From Bacilliculturomica massiliensis (lineage in GTDB: Bacteria; Bacillota; Clostridia; Peptostreptococcales; Anaerovoracaceae): a stretch of 64,000 bases of DNA. The notes beneath the pieces were generated by a model that worked only from the letters and a program-made list of their open reading frames with translations, was not told the origin of the DNA and made no database searches. The translations under genes and the position numbers were made by a program. The stretch's first letter is position 1. Each line of letters starts with the position of its first letter. The stretch is taken from contig NZ_LR027599.1 in NCBI RefSeq assembly GCF_900605495.1, positions 124,001 to 188,000 of the forward strand, given 5' to 3'. This document shows positions 28,746 through 37,196 of the stretch, piece after piece.

Positions 28746-29780
28746 TCACCGCGCCTGCAGAAGCTCTCTCAGTATGGCCGCAGCCTCCTCCACATCGGCC
28801 CGGGACACGTCATTGTGCGTCACGAAACGGAAGACGCCTTTCGTATGGGAGCCGATCTTGACGCCTTTTTCCAGCATCCGATCCGGCAGACCCTCCAGGA
28901 TCTCCTTTTCTCTGTCGATGCGGAAAAAAACCAGATTGATCTGCGCCCTGTCCCGATCCACCGTCACGCCGGGGATGGCTTCCAGCAGTTCCGCCATATA
29001 CCTGGCGTTTTCGTGATCCTCCGCGATCCGGCCCGTCATCTTCTCCAGCGCGATCATGCCCGGCGCCGCCAGCACTCCGGCCTGAGATAGGCCGCCGCCC
29101 AGCTTTTGGCGGTTTTTCTTCGCCGCCGCCACAAACGCCCGGGACCCTGCCAGCACGGATCCCACCGGCGCGCAGAGTCCCTTCGACAGACCTACGGCCA
29201 GAGAATCCGTGTACTGCGCCATCTCCTTTATATCCACAGACAGGACCGCCGCCGCGTTGAACAGCCGCGCTCCGTCCGTATGGACGGGAATGCCCAGTTC
29301 CGAGGCGGTCTCATAGACTTCTCTCATCCGTTCCAGCGGGACCACAGTCCCGCGGCCCAGGGCGTTTTCCATGCACACAAGTCCCGTCCGCGGCGCGTGG
29401 ATGTCGTCTGCCGGCCGGACGCAGTCCCTTATGTGCGACGCCCGCAGAATGCCGTCCTCCGTGGGGACGGCGCGGATCATCGCCCCGGAGAGCGCAGCCG
29501 CCGCTCCGCCTTCAAAGTCAAGAATATGAGAATCCGCGCTGAGAATGATCTCCTCCCCTGGTCTGGTAAAGCACATGATCGCCAGCTGATTGCACATGGT
29601 CCCAGTGGGAATGAACGCCGCGGCTTCCTTGCCGGTCATCTCCGCCGCCATCCGCTCCAGCCGGTGCACCGCCGGATCGTCGTCCAGAACGTCGTAGCCC
29701 ACCTCCGTCTCATACATGGCCCGCCGCATCTCCGGCGTGGGCATCGTCACGCTGTCGCTTCTCAGATCAATATATCGCAT
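28746..29780 (-). CDS. ltaE: low-specificity L-threonine aldolase
   Basis: 344-residue PLP enzyme (fold type I) that splits threonine or allo-threonine into glycine and acetaldehyde. The N-terminus DLRSDSVTMPTPEMRRAM and EVGYDVLDDDPAVHRLE are diagnostic. The PLP lysine lies in SLAVGLSKGLCAPVGS. HTDGARLFNAA contains the PLP-ring-binding Asp and Arg region. It is 86 bases downstream of the amino-acid ABC ATPase gene on the same strand, so it is probably in that operon and may act on an imported hydroxy-amino acid (inference). Confidence 0.93.
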   Translation of the reverse strand: MRYIDLRSDSVTMPTPEMRRAMYETEVGYDVLDDDPAVHRLERMAAEMTGKEAAAFIPTGTMCNQLAIMCFTRPGEEIILSADSHILDFEGGAAAALSGAMIRAVPTEDGILRASHIRDCVRPADDIHAPRTGLVCMENALGRGTVVPLERMREVYETASELGIPVHTDGARLFNAAAVLSVDIKEMAQYTDSLAVGLSKGLCAPVGSVLAGSRAFVAAAKKNRQKLGGGLSQAGVLAAPGMIALEKMTGRIAEDHENARYMAELLEAIPGVTVDRDRAQINLVFFRIDREKEILEGLPDRMLEKGVKIGSHTKGVFRFVTHNDVSRADVEEAAAILRELLQAR

Positions 29781-29866
29781 ACCGTTCGCTTCCTTTCTCT
29801 GATATTATCACTGCCGCCTGCATCCCTGCTTCTGTCTTCATCCTGGCGGCCGCTTTACGCCCGCCT

Positions 29867-30598
29867 TCACTGCCGCCCAATGACGGAGTGCAGAAACGCC
29901 CGGGTCCGCTCGTTTTCAGGATCCTGAAACAGCCGGTCCGGCGCGCCTTCCTCGATGATCTGGCCGCCGTCCATCATGACGACCCGATCGGCGGTGTCTC
30001 TGGCGAAATTCATCTCGTGAGTGACGATGATCATAGTCATGCCTTCCAGCGCCAGCTGCCTGATGACCACCAGCACCTCTCCGATCAGTTCCGGGTCCAG
30101 CGCCGAGGTGGGCTCGTCAAAGAGCATGTAATTCGGTTTCATGGCCAGCGCCCGGGCGATGGCGATACGCTGCTGCTGTCCGCCGGAGAGCTGCGCCGGA
30201 AAGCTGTCTTTTTTATCCCGCAGTCCCACCTTCTGCAGCAGCTCGTCCACCAGAGGGTCGAGCTCTTCTTTTTTCTTTCTGTGGATCAGCCGCGGCGCCA
30301 GCGCGATATTATCGTAGACGGTCAGATGGGGAAACAAGTTGAAAGACTGAAACACCATGCCCATGTTCTGCCGGATTTTCCGGATCTGCTTGTCGTTTCC
30401 ATTGATCTCAGCCCCATCCACGCTGATCGAACCGCCGTCGATCACTTCCAGACGGTTGATGCACCGAAGCATCGTGCTCTTGCCGGATCCGCTGGGTCCG
30501 ATCACGGCCACCACATCTCCGTTATTCACAGTGAGACTGACTTTTTTGAGTACCTGCAGATTTCCGAAACTCTTGCAAATGTCTTTTACCTCAATCAT
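29867..30598 (-). CDS. polar amino acid ABC transporter ATPase
   Basis: 243 residues of the GlnQ/HisP family. Walker A is GPSGSGKSTMLRCIN, the Q-loop is MGMVFQSFNLFPHLTVYDNI, the signature is LSGGQQQRIAIARALAM, and Walker B is YMLFDEPTSALDPE. It overlaps the stop of the adjacent permease gene by four bases (ATGA). Energises the importer formed with the two permeases and the lipoprotein at 32023. Confidence 0.95.
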   Translation of the reverse strand: MIEVKDICKSFGNLQVLKKVSLTVNNGDVVAVIGPSGSGKSTMLRCINRLEVIDGGSISVDGAEINGNDKQIRKIRQNMGMVFQSFNLFPHLTVYDNIALAPRLIHRKKKEELDPLVDELLQKVGLRDKKDSFPAQLSGGQQQRIAIARALAMKPNYMLFDEPTSALDPELIGEVLVVIRQLALEGMTMIIVTHEMNFARDTADRVVMMDGGQIIEEGAPDRLFQDPENERTRAFLHSVIGRQ

Positions 30599-31242
30599 TT
30601 GGCCTCGCTCCTTTTTTCAATGTAACTGACCAGCTTGGACAGCGGAAAACAGATGATAAAATAACAGAGACCCACCACGATGTACGTCTCAAACGGTCTG
30701 GCCGTCATGTTCATGATAGTCTGAGATTTCTTTACAAGCTCCGAATACCCGATCACCGACGCCAGAGAGGAATCCTTGATCATTCCGATATAGAATCCCA
30801 CCAGCGAAGGAAAAGCGATCTTCAGGGTCTGGCGGAATATAACGTGGCCCATGGTCTGAAAGTAATTCAGGCCCAGACTCTCCGCCGCCTCCCACTGTCC
30901 CTTCGGAATGGCTTCGATCCCGGAACGGGTGATCTCTGCGATGTAGGCCCCGCCATACAGCGTGAACACCAGCACGGTGGTCATATTCAGACTGATGTTT
31001 ACCCCCACGTGGGGCAGGCCGAAATATACCATGAAAAGCTGGACCAGAAGCGGACTTCCACGGAACAGCTCAACGTAGACCCGCACGATCCCTCTAATCA
31101 GGCGGAAACGGCTGGTGAGAAGTATTCCCGCAGCCACGCCGAGGACGGTCCCCGTGGCGATGGCCATCAGCGCCAGCTTCAGGGTCAGAAAGAACGCCTC
31201 AAAAAACATCCCGCCGTATGCGGGCAGCCAACTGAAGTCCAT
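30595..31242 (-). CDS. polar amino acid ABC transporter permease 2
   Basis: 215 residues with about five membrane segments of the His/Glu/Gln/Arg permease family. Typical blocks are VRVYVELFRGSPLLVQLF and the EAA-like loop SGIEAIPKGQWEAAESLGLN. It is three bases downstream of permease 1, and the two are likely a heterodimer. Confidence 0.93.
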   Translation of the reverse strand: MDFSWLPAYGGMFFEAFFLTLKLALMAIATGTVLGVAAGILLTSRFRLIRGIVRVYVELFRGSPLLVQLFMVYFGLPHVGVNISLNMTTVLVFTLYGGAYIAEITRSGIEAIPKGQWEAAESLGLNYFQTMGHVIFRQTLKIAFPSLVGFYIGMIKDSSLASVIGYSELVKKSQTIMNMTARPFETYIVVGLCYFIICFPLSKLVSYIEKRSEAK

Positions 31243-31245
31243 GCC

Positions 31246-31923
31246 TTACCTCCTCTCCGTCTTCGCCGCGAACCAGCGCCTGTAGCAGAACCGGCACACA
31301 GCCAGGGCCAGGGTGGTCACGCCGTAATACAGAAGCATCACAAATGTAAAGATCTCCATACTGCGGAACGACTGCGAATTCAGGATGGAAGCCACCTGAG
31401 TCAGCTCCTTTACATCAAGGATCGACAGCACGCTGGTCCCGAAGATCACAAGCACCATCTGGTTGGTGATGGATGGAAACGTGTCGCGGATCACCTGGGG
31501 ACAGATGATCCTGGTAAATACCTGGGGCCGCGACAGGCCCAGACAATCCGCGGCCTCCCACTGGCCTTTGGGAATGGACTGGATCCCGCCTCTGAGGATC
31601 TCGGAATAATAGGACGCGCTGTTGGCCACCAGACCCAGCATGCCGGCCTGCATGGGGGACAGCATGATCCCGAACTGCGGAAAGCCGAAATAAATGAAGA
31701 ACAGCTGAACAAGCAGCGGAGTATTGCGAAAAACTTCAACAAAGGCGGTGACGATGGGGTACAGGACCAGCGGTTTTTTGTGAAACCGCACGATGGCGAA
31801 AAGCATGCCCAGAAAAAAGGAGAAGAGGAATGCCGCCGCGCTGGTCTCCAGAGTGACGGCGGCTCCTCTCAGCAATTCGGGCAAATGATATATGGGAAAA
31901 AGCCAATCTAAAAACATACGCAT
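31246..31923 (-). CDS. polar amino acid ABC transporter permease 1
   Basis: 225 residues, same family as its neighbour. Markers are FVEVFRNTPLLVQLFFIYFG and the loop GGIQSIPKGQWEAADCLGLS. It is separated from the binding-protein gene by 99 bases with a hairpin, consistent with higher expression of the binding protein. Confidence 0.93.
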   Translation of the reverse strand: MRMFLDWLFPIYHLPELLRGAAVTLETSAAAFLFSFFLGMLFAIVRFHKKPLVLYPIVTAFVEVFRNTPLLVQLFFIYFGFPQFGIMLSPMQAGMLGLVANSASYYSEILRGGIQSIPKGQWEAADCLGLSRPQVFTRIICPQVIRDTFPSITNQMVLVIFGTSVLSILDVKELTQVASILNSQSFRSMEIFTFVMLLYYGVTTLALAVCRFCYRRWFAAKTERR

Positions 31924-31980
31924 TCTCCTTTTTCAGTCTGCCGATGGGATGTCGGAAAGCGATAAATGAATGCACAAAGC

Positions 31981-32016
31981 CGGTCCGTCCGGCAGACGCC
32001 GGACAGACCGATAAAA
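31981..32016 (-). terminator. attenuating hairpin between binding protein and permease genes
   Basis: CGGTCCGTCCGGC (31981-31993) pairs with GCCGGACAGACCG (31998-32010) with one mismatch. It starts 10 bases after the binding-protein stop. There is no strong T-run on the minus strand, so partial termination or 3' protection is likely. Confidence 0.65.
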
Positions 32017-32022
32017 AACACA

Positions 32023-32865
32023 TTAGAATGAAGGATTCAGTTCGCTTGACGGAGGGGCGCCCACCCATTTCTCAAACAGCTCGGCGTTTTCTCCGGAGAC
32101 ATTGAAGTTGTAGACAAAGCGGTTTATGTAATTGATCCACACCTGATCCGCCTGCGGCAGCATCATGGCGTTATAGCTGACCGTGTCCAGCGGATCGCCT
32201 ACGACCTTGAGCCCGCCGGCCTGGCTGGCCTGGTACAGCAGGAAGTTGGCGTCCTCCGCAAATGCGTCTACCTGTCCATTTTTTACAGCCACGATACCGT
32301 CAGTGGGGTTGGAGAAGTAGACCAGTTCCAGCTCCGGACGCCGCGCCTTGAGCACTGTATCCAGGGTAGCGCCCTTGACCACTCCCACCTTGGCGGTGGC
32401 CGGCAGAGAGTCGATGCCTGTGATCTGGCTGTCCTCCTTCACCAGCAGTCTCTCGCTGGAAACGATATAGGTGTCGGAAAAACCTACCTTTTGGGCCCGG
32501 GGAAGAGTGGGTGTGGAATTTCCCATAACGATGTCCGCTTTTCCCGTTTCGATGGTCGCCACTCTCGTATCTGAAGTCACCTCCAGCAGCTCCAGTTCCG
32601 CATCCAGAGAATCGGCGATCTTCTGAGCCACGTCGATCTCAAAGCCCACGTACGTCCCTTTCTCATCCTGATAGGACAGCGGGACGAAGCCGGAAATGAC
32701 AGCTACCGTCAGCTTCTTCGTACTCAATACTTTGTAAAGGGTACTGTCATATCCGCCGTAGTTCCCGCCGCCCCCCGAGCCGCCGGACGAACCGCAGCCG
32801 GCGAAGGCCAGAGTCAGCATCAAAAGCGCCAGTGCCAAACATGCCGGTTTATAGTAGCGTTTCAT
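32023..32865 (-). CDS. amino acid ABC transporter substrate-binding lipoprotein
   Basis: 280 residues of the SBP family 3 (glutamine/histidine-binding) fold. Lipoprotein signal with lipobox FAGC (C24), then a Gly/Ser linker. KLTVAVISGFVPLSYQDEKG and YVGFEIDVAQKIADSL are family blocks, followed by DIVMGNSTPTLPRAQKVGFS. Several pocket residues of classical cationic or polar amino-acid binders are conserved, but the ligand is not clear. AGGAGG stands nine bases before the start. First gene of the operon, facing dhaK. Confidence 0.93.
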   Translation of the reverse strand: MKRYYKPACLALALLMLTLAFAGCGSSGGSGGGGNYGGYDSTLYKVLSTKKLTVAVISGFVPLSYQDEKGTYVGFEIDVAQKIADSLDAELELLEVTSDTRVATIETGKADIVMGNSTPTLPRAQKVGFSDTYIVSSERLLVKEDSQITGIDSLPATAKVGVVKGATLDTVLKARRPELELVYFSNPTDGIVAVKNGQVDAFAEDANFLLYQASQAGGLKVVGDPLDTVSYNAMMLPQADQVWINYINRFVYNFNVSGENAELFEKWVGAPPSSELNPSF

Positions 32866-33225
32866 TTTAATTTCCCTCCTTTGATTTTAGTAATCGTTTT
32901 AGTAAATTAACTCAAATCTCTTTCTCCTTTTGTCTTGTTGGTTTATTCTAGCACGCGATTTTTTAAATGTAAACACGTATTTAGTAAATTTCAAAAATAA
33001 TTTTTTAATATTCAGTCTAATATTCCAGAATATTTTTCGTTATATTGAGTAAATCTCACTTTAAACAAAATATTATTTTGCCAATCTCATTTGGCCGCTT
33101 TAATAATTTTTAATTAATATTCACTAAAACAACTTGACTCGTTCAGCTATTATTGCTAAAATCATCACAAGAATATTCTTTCATTTCTAAATCAGAAGAA
33201 AATCAGAAAGGTTGGGTGCTCTCTC
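32866..33225. promoter_or_regulatory. divergent promoter region with repeated TTTAGTRAAT operators
   Basis: The rightward promoter is TTGACT (33134-33139), 17 bases, TAAAAT (33157-33162). The leftward promoter is TTTACA / TAGAAT with a 17-base spacer (32973-32968 and 32950-32945 on the minus strand). A near-palindromic motif, (T)TTTAGTAAAT, occurs at 32885-32894, 32897-32908, 32979-32990 and, as TTTTAGTGAAT on the minus strand, at 33119-33129, with a weaker copy TTGAGTAAAT at 33045-33054. Copies abut both -35 boxes. The LacI protein at 34981 is a plausible binder (inference). Confidence 0.7.
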
Positions 33226-34224
33226 ATGAAGAAAATTCTAAACACACCGGAAACATTCGTGGACGACATGCTCAGAGGCATTTATCTCGCTCATTCCGAC
33301 ATGCTCACCTTCGTCAACGACGATCTCCATTCCATGGTGAAAACCAGGATCCGGCCCGGCAAGGTAGGGATCGCCACCGGCGGCGGCAGCGGGCATCTGC
33401 CTCTGTTTCTCGGTTACATCGGAGACGGCATGCTGGACGGATGCAGCATCGGGGAGATCTTTCAGTCCTCCAGCGCGGAGCAGATGCTGGCCGTGACGCG
33501 GGCTATCCATTCCGGCGCCGGCGTTTTGTACATCTACGGCAACTACAACGGCGATAAATTCAATTTCCAGATGTCCTCCGAGATGGCAGACTTTGAAGAC
33601 TCCATACGCGTGGAATCCGTGGTCGTAAAGGACGACGTGTCATCAGAGGACCCGGAAGCGCGCCGGGGAGTAGCGGGGATCTTTTTCGTGTACAAGTGCG
33701 CCGGAGCGGCTGCGGATGAAATGATGAGTCTGGACGAAGTCGCGCGGATCGCCCGAAAGGCGGCGGACAGCGTGTGTACCATGGGCGTGGCCCTCTCCCC
33801 CTGTATCGTTCCCCGGGTAGGCCATCCCAGCTTCCAGCTTTCCGACAATGAAATGGAGATCGGCATGGGCATCCACGGCGAACCGGGAGTCCGCCGCACA
33901 GAGATCCTGCCCGCCAACCAGATGGTGGACGAGATGATGGGACACATCTTCCGCAATATGACTCTCGGAGACGGCGACGAAGTCTCCGTTCTCATCAACG
34001 GACTGGGCGCCACCCCGCTGGAGGAACAGTATATTACATACCGCCGCGTTCACGAGACGCTGCGGGACGCCGGCGTCAGGATCCACAAAGTATACGTGGG
34101 AGAATTCGCCACCTCCATGGAGATGGCCGGGCTTTCCATCTCCGTCTTCAAATTGGACGACGAGCTGAAACGCCTGCTCTCCAAGCCGGCGCACACGCCG
34201 TTTTTCACACAGATCCAGCTGTAA
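33226..34224 (+). CDS. dhaK: dihydroxyacetone kinase, DhaK-type substrate-binding subunit
   Basis: 332 residues. DhaK binds dihydroxyacetone or a related ketose covalently through a histidine. Here GGGSGHLP (H57), NYNGDKFNF (D110) and GMGIHGEPG (H217) match the E. coli catalytic set H56 / D109 / H218. The residue after GGGSGH is Leu, not the common Glu. The AGAAAGG ribosome site is about 13 bases upstream of the ATG. It is 14 bases ahead of dhaL. No dhaM, HPr or EI gene is nearby, so the phosphoryl donor is either encoded elsewhere or is ATP. Related DhaK proteins act on erythrulose and other sugars, so the substrate is open. Confidence 0.9.
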   Translation: MKKILNTPETFVDDMLRGIYLAHSDMLTFVNDDLHSMVKTRIRPGKVGIATGGGSGHLPLFLGYIGDGMLDGCSIGEIFQSSSAEQMLAVTRAIHSGAGVLYIYGNYNGDKFNFQMSSEMADFEDSIRVESVVVKDDVSSEDPEARRGVAGIFFVYKCAGAAADEMMSLDEVARIARKAADSVCTMGVALSPCIVPRVGHPSFQLSDNEMEIGMGIHGEPGVRRTEILPANQMVDEMMGHIFRNMTLGDGDEVSVLINGLGATPLEEQYITYRRVHETLRDAGVRIHKVYVGEFATSMEMAGLSISVFKLDDELKRLLSKPAHTPFFTQIQL

Positions 34225-34238
34225 AGGAGGAATCAGCC

Positions 34239-34874
34239 ATGCTGCTCACTGCTAATGAATTGAAAGAAGTGTTTCTGTCCTGGGCCGCCGCCATGGAGGC
34301 CAACAGGGACTATCTCATCGAACTGGACGGAGTGGCCGGAGACAGCGATCTCGGTCTCTCGATGAACGACGGCTTCAGCGCAGTCCGCGGGTTTCTGGAA
34401 ACGTTCAACGATCCGGACCTGGGAAACCTGTTCTATTATGCCGGAAAGACCATGGCCTCTTCTGCGCCTTCCAGTCTGGGGACGCTGATCGCCTCCGGCT
34501 TCATGCAGGTTGGAAAGACGCTGAAGGGCTCCACGTCTCTGGAACTGTATAACATTTCATCCGTCCTGGAAGCCCTGGAAGCGGGAGTGATCCAGCGCGG
34601 CAAGGCCAAACTGGGCGAAAAGACGTTTCTGGACGGTCTGCACCCGGCCATCCTCGTCCTCCAGTCAGCGGAAGAGACCAGCGATCTGAAGCTCCTGCTC
34701 AAAAAAGCCCAGGAAGCCGCCCGCGAAGGGGCGGACAGCACCGTGAACATGGTGGCCAAGCACGGACGGGCCGCTGTCCGCGGCGAACTGTCCGTGGGTC
34801 TGCTGGACCCCGGCGCCGTGGTAGCCTCCCTTCTGGTGAGCGCCATGTGCGAAACGCTGTTGTCTCTGCTGTAA
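34239..34874 (+). CDS. dhaL: dihydroxyacetone kinase, DhaL-type nucleotide-binding subunit
   Basis: 211 residues, all-helical ADP/ATP-binding subunit. The Mg-nucleotide motif LDGVAGDSDLGLSM supplies D30, D35 and D37 at the same numbers as E. coli DhaL. The Gly/Ser loop (AGKTMASSAPSSLGTL) and the closing LLDPGAVVASLL block are present. Strong AAAGGAGG ribosome site. It forms a two-gene kinase with dhaK, followed by a separate promoter for the LacI gene. Confidence 0.9.
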   Translation: MLLTANELKEVFLSWAAAMEANRDYLIELDGVAGDSDLGLSMNDGFSAVRGFLETFNDPDLGNLFYYAGKTMASSAPSSLGTLIASGFMQVGKTLKGSTSLELYNISSVLEALEAGVIQRGKAKLGEKTFLDGLHPAILVLQSAEETSDLKLLLKKAQEAAREGADSTVNMVAKHGRAAVRGELSVGLLDPGAVVASLLVSAMCETLLSLL

Positions 34875-34919
34875 CGGTTTCATCTGGAAGCCCCTGCGGG
34901 GTTATTTGAAGGGTTACGA

Positions 34920-34948
34920 TTGATAATTATTTCCTTATCATATATAAT
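34920..34948 (+). promoter_or_regulatory. promoter of the LacI-type regulator gene
   Basis: TTGATA (34920-34925), 17 bases, TATAAT (34943-34948). It lies in a short AT-rich gap after dhaL, so the regulator can be made independently of the kinase operon. Confidence 0.75.
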
Positions 34949-34980
34949 GTTTATTATTTAATGAGTTGGATGGTGTTTTC

Positions 34981-36030
34981 ATGACTTTAAAAGAGATCGC
35001 TCAATCACTGAACGTTTCACCGGCTACCGTTTCGCTGGTCATGAACGGAAAGCCAGGCGTCGGCGCAGATACCCGCTCCAGGGTGCTTCAGATGCTGCGG
35101 GATCAGGGATATGAGGCAAAGCCGTTCTCCGCGCCCGTTCCCCCCACAGCTTCCAGGCAAAAAAGTATCCGCTTCTTCAAATATACAAGCAACGGCTATC
35201 TGGTCCACGGCAACGACGGCTTCGTCACCTCTATCATCGACGCCATCGAGATCGAAGCCCGCCGCCTGGGCTACGCGCTGGTCATGACCTCCTGCCAGGA
35301 GACCATGCTGGACGAGGTGTTCGCCATGATCCGGGAAAATCCCCTGGACGGAATGATCCTGATCGGCACGGAATTTATGCCTCAGCACTATCACTATCTG
35401 GACAACCTGAACGTTCCCGTCATCGCCGTGGACAATTATATGCACTACTGTTCCATCGACAGCGTATCCATGAACAACCGGGATACCGTATACACCGCGC
35501 TCTCTTTTCTGTATTCTCTGGGACACCGTCAGATCGGCTACCTTCAGAGCCGGTTCCAGACTCCCAATTTTATGGAACGCTATGAAGCCTATCGCTGCTC
35601 CCTGGAACAGCTGGGGATCTCCTTCAGCACCGAGTTCATCTACCATGTGGGCGCCACCGTGGAGAGTTCACTGGAAGATATGAACGAACTTCTGCGGCAG
35701 GGGCGCAAATTCCCCACCGCGCTGTTTGCAGACAACGATACCATCGCCATCGGCTGCATCCACGCGCTGGAACGAAACGGCCTTCAGATCCCCGGAGACA
35801 TTTCCGTCATCGGCTTCGACGATATTCCTTCCTGCAAAATAATCGAACCGCCGCTCACCACCATGCGCAGTTCTCCGGAATATCTCGGCTTCAACGCCGT
35901 AAGGCAGCTGCACGCGCGGATCAACAATCCCAACCTGCCTGTCACAAAGATCCAGTGCAACGGCGAATTGATCTGCCGCAAGAGCACCCAGAAACGGCCG
36001 GACGGCGGCAGTCAGCAGCGGACGCGATGA
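34981..36030 (+). CDS. LacI family transcriptional regulator
   Basis: 349 residues. LacI helix-turn-helix and hinge at the N-terminus (TLKEIAQSLNVSPATVSLVM). Effector domain of the periplasmic-binding type with FADNDTIAIGCIHALE and ISVIGFDDIPSCKIIEPPLT. The start is ATG 34981; an ATG five codons earlier (34966) has no ribosome site. It probably controls dhaKL and the divergent transporter, with a sugar or sugar-phosphate as inducer. The C-terminus is a short basic tail. Confidence 0.92.
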   Translation: MTLKEIAQSLNVSPATVSLVMNGKPGVGADTRSRVLQMLRDQGYEAKPFSAPVPPTASRQKSIRFFKYTSNGYLVHGNDGFVTSIIDAIEIEARRLGYALVMTSCQETMLDEVFAMIRENPLDGMILIGTEFMPQHYHYLDNLNVPVIAVDNYMHYCSIDSVSMNNRDTVYTALSFLYSLGHRQIGYLQSRFQTPNFMERYEAYRCSLEQLGISFSTEFIYHVGATVESSLEDMNELLRQGRKFPTALFADNDTIAIGCIHALERNGLQIPGDISVIGFDDIPSCKIIEPPLTTMRSSPEYLGFNAVRQLHARINNPNLPVTKIQCNGELICRKSTQKRPDGGSQQRTR

Positions 36031-36039
36031 GACCGGAAG

Positions 36040-36170
36040 GAACCCGGAAGATCAGGGCCGCAGGATGAGATACTCCCGACGGCCAGATCCGCAGGACGAG
36101 ATAATCCCAACGGCCAGAGCCGCAGAACGAGATAATCCCGACGCCATAGCTGCAGTAAAAGATGTAAGTC
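36040..36170. repeat. about 30-32-bp tandem repeat after the LacI gene
   Basis: Three to four imperfect units of CGCAGGACGAGATAATCCC followed by AACGGCCAGAGC lie between the stop codon and the terminator at 36209. Confidence 0.8.
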
Positions 36171-36208
36171 GATGGCCAGGGCCGCAGACGAAGTCCTGTC
36201 CATTTTAC

Positions 36209-36258
36209 GAAACAGCGTCCATTCCGCCTTTTTCAAGCCGGAATGGACGCTGTTTTCT
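36209..36258 (+). terminator. terminator of the LacI transcript
   Basis: AAACAGCGTCCATTCCG (36210-36226) and CGGAATGGACGCTGTTT (36239-36255) form a perfect 17-bp stem ending in TTTTCTTG. Confidence 0.88.
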
Positions 36259-36955
36259 TGTACGTGATTTTTCTGACGGACGATGACGGACCATCCTGCA
36301 CCGGGCCTGCGTTTGCAGCTTCAGTGCAGTTGTTTTGTGTTTTCGCTCCCGCGCGGCGGCTGTTCGAAATCCCCGGCGGTCTGCTGGTCTCCAGCGGCTG
36401 TCAGCCCCGGAGGGATGCTGGTCTCCAGCGGGCTGTCGGGTTCCCGTGGACTGCCGACTCCTGATGGGGCGCCGTACCCGGCGGCAGTCAGCAGCCGATC
36501 AGCAACGATCCAGATCGTATTAGGCCAAATTGAGATTTTTTTCCCGATCTCCCCGAAAAACAACCGCGAAATAGGCGAAAACACAATAAATAATTGATTC
36601 TCGCCTATTTCGCAGCAAATATCGAGAGAATATCGCTGTTTTTTACGTGATTCTCGGGGATTCTTATTTTTTTTGCTGTTTTCACCTATTCCGGAATCCG
36701 GCTAGCCCCCATCCTGCCCATTCCAAGATCCGTCTATCCAAAGCACCCGCGATACCGCGGTCCTCCTATCACGGATCCAAAGGAACCTGCAGCCAGATCC
36801 GGATGATCCGTCGGATCACCCGGCTACCGCCTATCCCCAAATCCAAGACAAGGGGGCGAACGCTCTGACGCTGCAGCCACAGTAAAACGCTCCAGCGCCG
36901 CGACTTCTCGCCTTTGATACAACCGATCTTCAAATAAGCCAAAAGAGCGATGGCC
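36259..36955. other. gap with degenerate repeats, no gene seen
   Basis: 36380-36470 holds two to three copies of CTGGTCTCCAGCGG separated by about 40 bp. 36568-36693 is dispersed-element copy 2. The remainder has short frames only, none with a ribosome site. Confidence 0.5.
36568..36693. repeat. AT-rich dispersed element, copy 2
   Basis: GCGAAATAGGCGAAAACACA, then ATAAATAATTGATTCTCGCC and TATTTCGCAGCAAAT. It ends TTTTTTTTGCTGTTTTCACC then TATTCC (36693). The inverted pair AAATAGGCGAAAA / TTCTCGCCTATTT can form a hairpin, and the outer ends (AATAGGCGAAAA / TTTTCACCTATT) are inverted too. Same words as copies 1 and 3. Confidence 0.78.
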
Positions 36956-37007
36956 AAAAAAAGAGAGGCTTGCCGCAGATCATCATTTTGCGGCCGCCCC
37001 TCTTTTC
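36956..37007 (-). terminator. terminator of brnQ
   Basis: The minus strand forms AAAAGAGGGGCGGCCGCAAA against TTGCCGCAAGCCTCTC, about 14 bp with mismatches, ending in a TTTTTTT run (A-run at 36956-36962). It lies 190 bases after the brnQ stop. Confidence 0.75.
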
Positions 37008-37196
37008 TGTGTTTTATTGGTCTCCGTCCTCCAGCCGGCGGGGAGACCGCTCCGTCACGACCTGCAGTCAGAACCCGCCGGCGCAAACCGCCGCAGATCC
37101 ATCCGGGCAGCCCTCGCCCACGGGCCGTCGGGCCGCCGTTACGCCGTTGCCCCGTCATTGCGCTTCTGTCATTGCGCTTCTGTCATTGCGCTACCG

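Noticed and set aside
36769-37158. 129-codon minus-strand frame downstream of brnQ
   Set aside because: It covers the brnQ terminator and repeat-like sequence and has no start signal or homology.
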